Origin: Holophagaceae bacterium | GTDB lineage: Bacteria > Acidobacteriota > Holophagae > Holophagales > Holophagaceae | DNA length: 8,670 nt | Assembly (NCBI GenBank): GCA_003538615.1 | Contig: DPRT01000160.1 | Location: 1,803 to 10,472, forward strand | Direction of reading: 5' to 3' | Shown: positions 7,613-8,670 of the stretch, one piece after another | How positions within the stretch are numbered: the first letter of the stretch is position 1 | How the letters are laid out: each line of letters starts with the position of its first letter | Made by a program: the position numbers and the translations under genes | Notes under the pieces: generated by a model | Databases searched by the model: none | What the model was told of the DNA's origin: nothing | Seen by the model: the letters and a program-made list of their open reading frames with translations, nothing else

Positions 7613-8356
7613 CTACATGTACATCCCGCCGTTCACGCTCAGCACCTGGCCGGTGACATAGCCGGCCTCATCGCTGGCGAGGAACACCACGGAAGCCGCG
7701 ATGTCCTCGGCAGTGCCCATGCGGCCCAGGGGGATCTGCTTGGTGAACTCGGCCTTCACGTCCTCGGACAGGCCCGCGGTCATAGCGGTCTCGATGTAGC
7801 CGGGCGTCACGGCATTGGCGGTGACGTTGCGGCTGGCCAGCTCGCGGGCCACGGACTTGGTGAGGCCGATGAGGCCCGCCTTGGCCGCCACGTAGTTCGA
7901 CTGGCCCGCATTGCCCATCTGGCCCACCACGGAGGCGATGTTGATGATGCGGCCCCAGCGCTGCTTCATCATGGGCTTGGTGGCCGCCTGGATGGCCGTC
8001 CAGGCGCCCTTGAGGTTGGTGTCGATCACCGCGTCCCAGTCATCCTCCTTCATCTGGATGAGCAGCTTGTCGCGGGTGATCCCCGCGTTGTTCACCAGGA
8101 TGTGGATGGCGCCGTGGCGCTCCACGGTGGTGGCGATGGCGGCCTTCACCGAGGCCGTGTCCGACAGATCCGCCGCCACCACGTCCGCCTTGCCGCCCGC
8201 GGCGGTGATGGCGTCCGCCACCTCCTGGAGCTTGTTCAGCGTGCGGGCGGCGCAGACCACCGTGGCGCCCTGGGCGGCGAGCTGCTTCGCGATGGCTTCG
8301 CCGATGCCCTGGCTGGCGCCGGTGACGAGGGCGATCTTGCCGTCGAGACGGAACAT
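7613..8356 (-). CDS. fabG: 3-oxoacyl-[acyl-carrier-protein] reductase, SDR family
   Basis: A 247-residue classical short-chain dehydrogenase that matches FabG in length and motifs. FabG reduces 3-oxoacyl-ACP to 3-hydroxyacyl-ACP with NADPH in the fatty acid elongation cycle, in the cytoplasm. Seen: the nucleotide-binding TGASQGIG at 12-19, Arg39 in the AART stretch that fits NADPH use, NNAG at 89-92, Asn114, and catalytic Ser142, Tyr155 and Lys159 (SNYVAAK). The C-terminus VNGGMYM is typical. I chose the ATG at 8356 because GGAGG lies just upstream and the protein then begins MFRLDGKIALVTG, like its relatives. An upstream in-frame ATG at 8407 would add 17 atypical residues and overlap the preceding stop. 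It sits between an M14-like gene and the phosphatase rather than in a visible fab cluster, so it could be a paralogue with another 3-oxoacyl substrate such as an acyl-CoA. Confidence 0.93.
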   Translation of the reverse strand: MFRLDGKIALVTGASQGIGEAIAKQLAAQGATVVCAARTLNKLQEVADAITAAGGKADVVAADLSDTASVKAAIATTVERHGAIHILVNNAGITRDKLLIQMKEDDWDAVIDTNLKGAWTAIQAATKPMMKQRWGRIINIASVVGQMGNAGQSNYVAAKAGLIGLTKSVARELASRNVTANAVTPGYIETAMTAGLSEDVKAEFTKQIPLGRMGTAEDIAASVVFLASDEAGYVTGQVLSVNGGMYM

Positions 8357-8360
8357 GGAA

Positions 8361-8365
8361 CCTCC
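8361..8365 (-). promoter_or_regulatory. Shine-Dalgarno that decides the fabG start
   Basis: The minus strand reads GGAGG four bases before the ATG at 8356-8354. The spacing is slightly short, but it is the only good ribosome binding site near the candidate starts and supports the 247-residue protein. Confidence 0.75.
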
Positions 8366-8390
8366 GAATGGATGAGGATCCAGTCTAGCA

Positions 8391-8404
8391 AGGCCCGCGG
8401 GCCT
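8391..8404. repeat. 14-bp perfect palindrome between the M14-like gene and fabG
   Basis: AGGCCCGCGGGCCT reads the same on both strands and begins at the stop codon of the upstream gene. As RNA it could form only a short stem (about 5 bp) with a CGCG loop. It is followed on the minus strand by TTGCTAG, not a T run, so it is not a good terminator. It may be a weak hairpin in the intercistronic gap or chance in GC-rich DNA. Confidence 0.4.
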
Positions 8405-8670
8405 CACTCGCCCATTGCGCTCCAGTACAGCGCGTTGAACAGCAGCTTGAAGCTCTCCTCCGTCTGCGCCCGGTGCTGCACGCGGAAGCCGAAGAGCACC
8501 ACCTTCCCCTTGCCCAGTTCCACGCTGACGGCGGCGGCCTTGCGCTCCAGCCGCTCGGCACCCTTGATCCAGCCGCTGGCCAGGATGTCGCGGGCATCGT
8601 CGGGGTACGACGCGATGACGGCGCGACGGTTCTGGGGCGAGGCGGGCAGGGTCTGGAAGGCCAGGCGGCC
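8404..8670 (-). CDS. C-terminal 88 residues of a probable M14-family metallopeptidase-type protein, 5' truncated by window
   Basis: The frame is open from the window edge to a TGA at 8406-8404 and has no start codon inside the window that would be its own. The translation begins GRLAFQTLPASP and ends NALYWSAMGE. The pattern of a Tyr-Pro, then a SGW.KG.ERL block, then GKGKVVLFGFRVQHRAQT and FKLLFNALYW, is the style of the C-terminal glutamine-amidotransferase-like domain found at the end of many bacterial zinc carboxypeptidase (M14) proteins; I recall this from family knowledge. The catalytic zinc-binding part would lie upstream and cannot be seen, so peptidase function is inferred. Other proteins carry related tail domains (for example ThuA-like proteins). 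The gene is 47 bases upstream of fabG on the same strand and is probably co-transcribed with it. Confidence 0.7.
   Translation of the reverse strand, partial: GRLAFQTLPASPQNRRAVIASYPDDARDILASGWIKGAERLERKAAAVSVELGKGKVVLFGFRVQHRAQTEESFKLLFNALYWSAMGE

Noticed and set aside
5986..7656. 556-residue plus-strand open frame antisense to the phosphatase
   Set aside because: Gln/His/Arg/Gly-rich shadow; the minus strand carries a complete SpoIIE-type phosphatase with all metal-binding Asp residues.
8357..8407. Upstream in-frame ATG for fabG, giving 264 residues
   Set aside because: It has no Shine-Dalgarno, overlaps the previous stop codon and adds 17 residues not typical of FabG; the ATG at 8356 has GGAGG just upstream.

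Overview
This window looks like ordinary chromosome from a GC-rich Gram-negative bacterium. The mix of genes (a Ser/Thr kinase joined to a TolB/FlgO-like domain and TPRs, a HAMP-SpoIIE phosphatase, a hybrid histidine kinase, an S9 peptidase and an M14-type peptidase tail) suggests Acidobacteriota, perhaps a Holophaga/Geothrix-like lineage. That placement is inference from gene content and style, not from a marker gene. I see no tRNA, rRNA, CRISPR array, insertion sequence, attachment site or origin. Coding density is very high and no gene-free stretch exceeds about 100 bases.

Layout. Positions 1-867 (+) hold the C-terminal part of a hybrid histidine kinase: ATPase domain then receiver domain. 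It converges on a secreted S9 prolyl-oligopeptidase-family peptidase at 910-2826 (-), which has a signal peptide, an intact Ser/Asp/His triad, a strong Shine-Dalgarno and its own hairpin terminator at 870-890. A 96-base intergenic region separates that gene from the divergent 910-residue Ser/Thr protein kinase at 2923-5655 (+). The kinase stops only 3 bases from the stop codon of a convergent membrane-bound PP2C/SpoIIE-type phosphatase at 5659-7599 (-). Upstream of the phosphatase, on the same strand and closely spaced, are fabG (7613-8356) and the 3' end of a gene whose product resembles the C-terminal domain of M14-family metallopeptidase proteins (8404-8670, cut by the window edge). These three probably form one transcription unit read M14-like, fabG, phosphatase.

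How the genes may work together. The theme is signalling by phosphorylation: a His-Asp phosphorelay protein, a transmembrane Ser/Thr kinase, and a transmembrane Ser/Thr phosphatase facing it tail to tail. Whether kinase and phosphatase share substrates cannot be read from the sequence. No STAS or RsbW-like partner is encoded here. The peptidases and FabG are metabolic neighbours with no clear link to the signalling genes.

I found no convincing new system. The points most worth a second look are the kinase-phosphatase tail-to-tail pair, the extended Ser/Thr/Pro-rich activation segment of the kinase, the unassigned extracytoplasmic domain of the phosphatase, and a perfect hairpin inside the S9 signal-peptide coding region.
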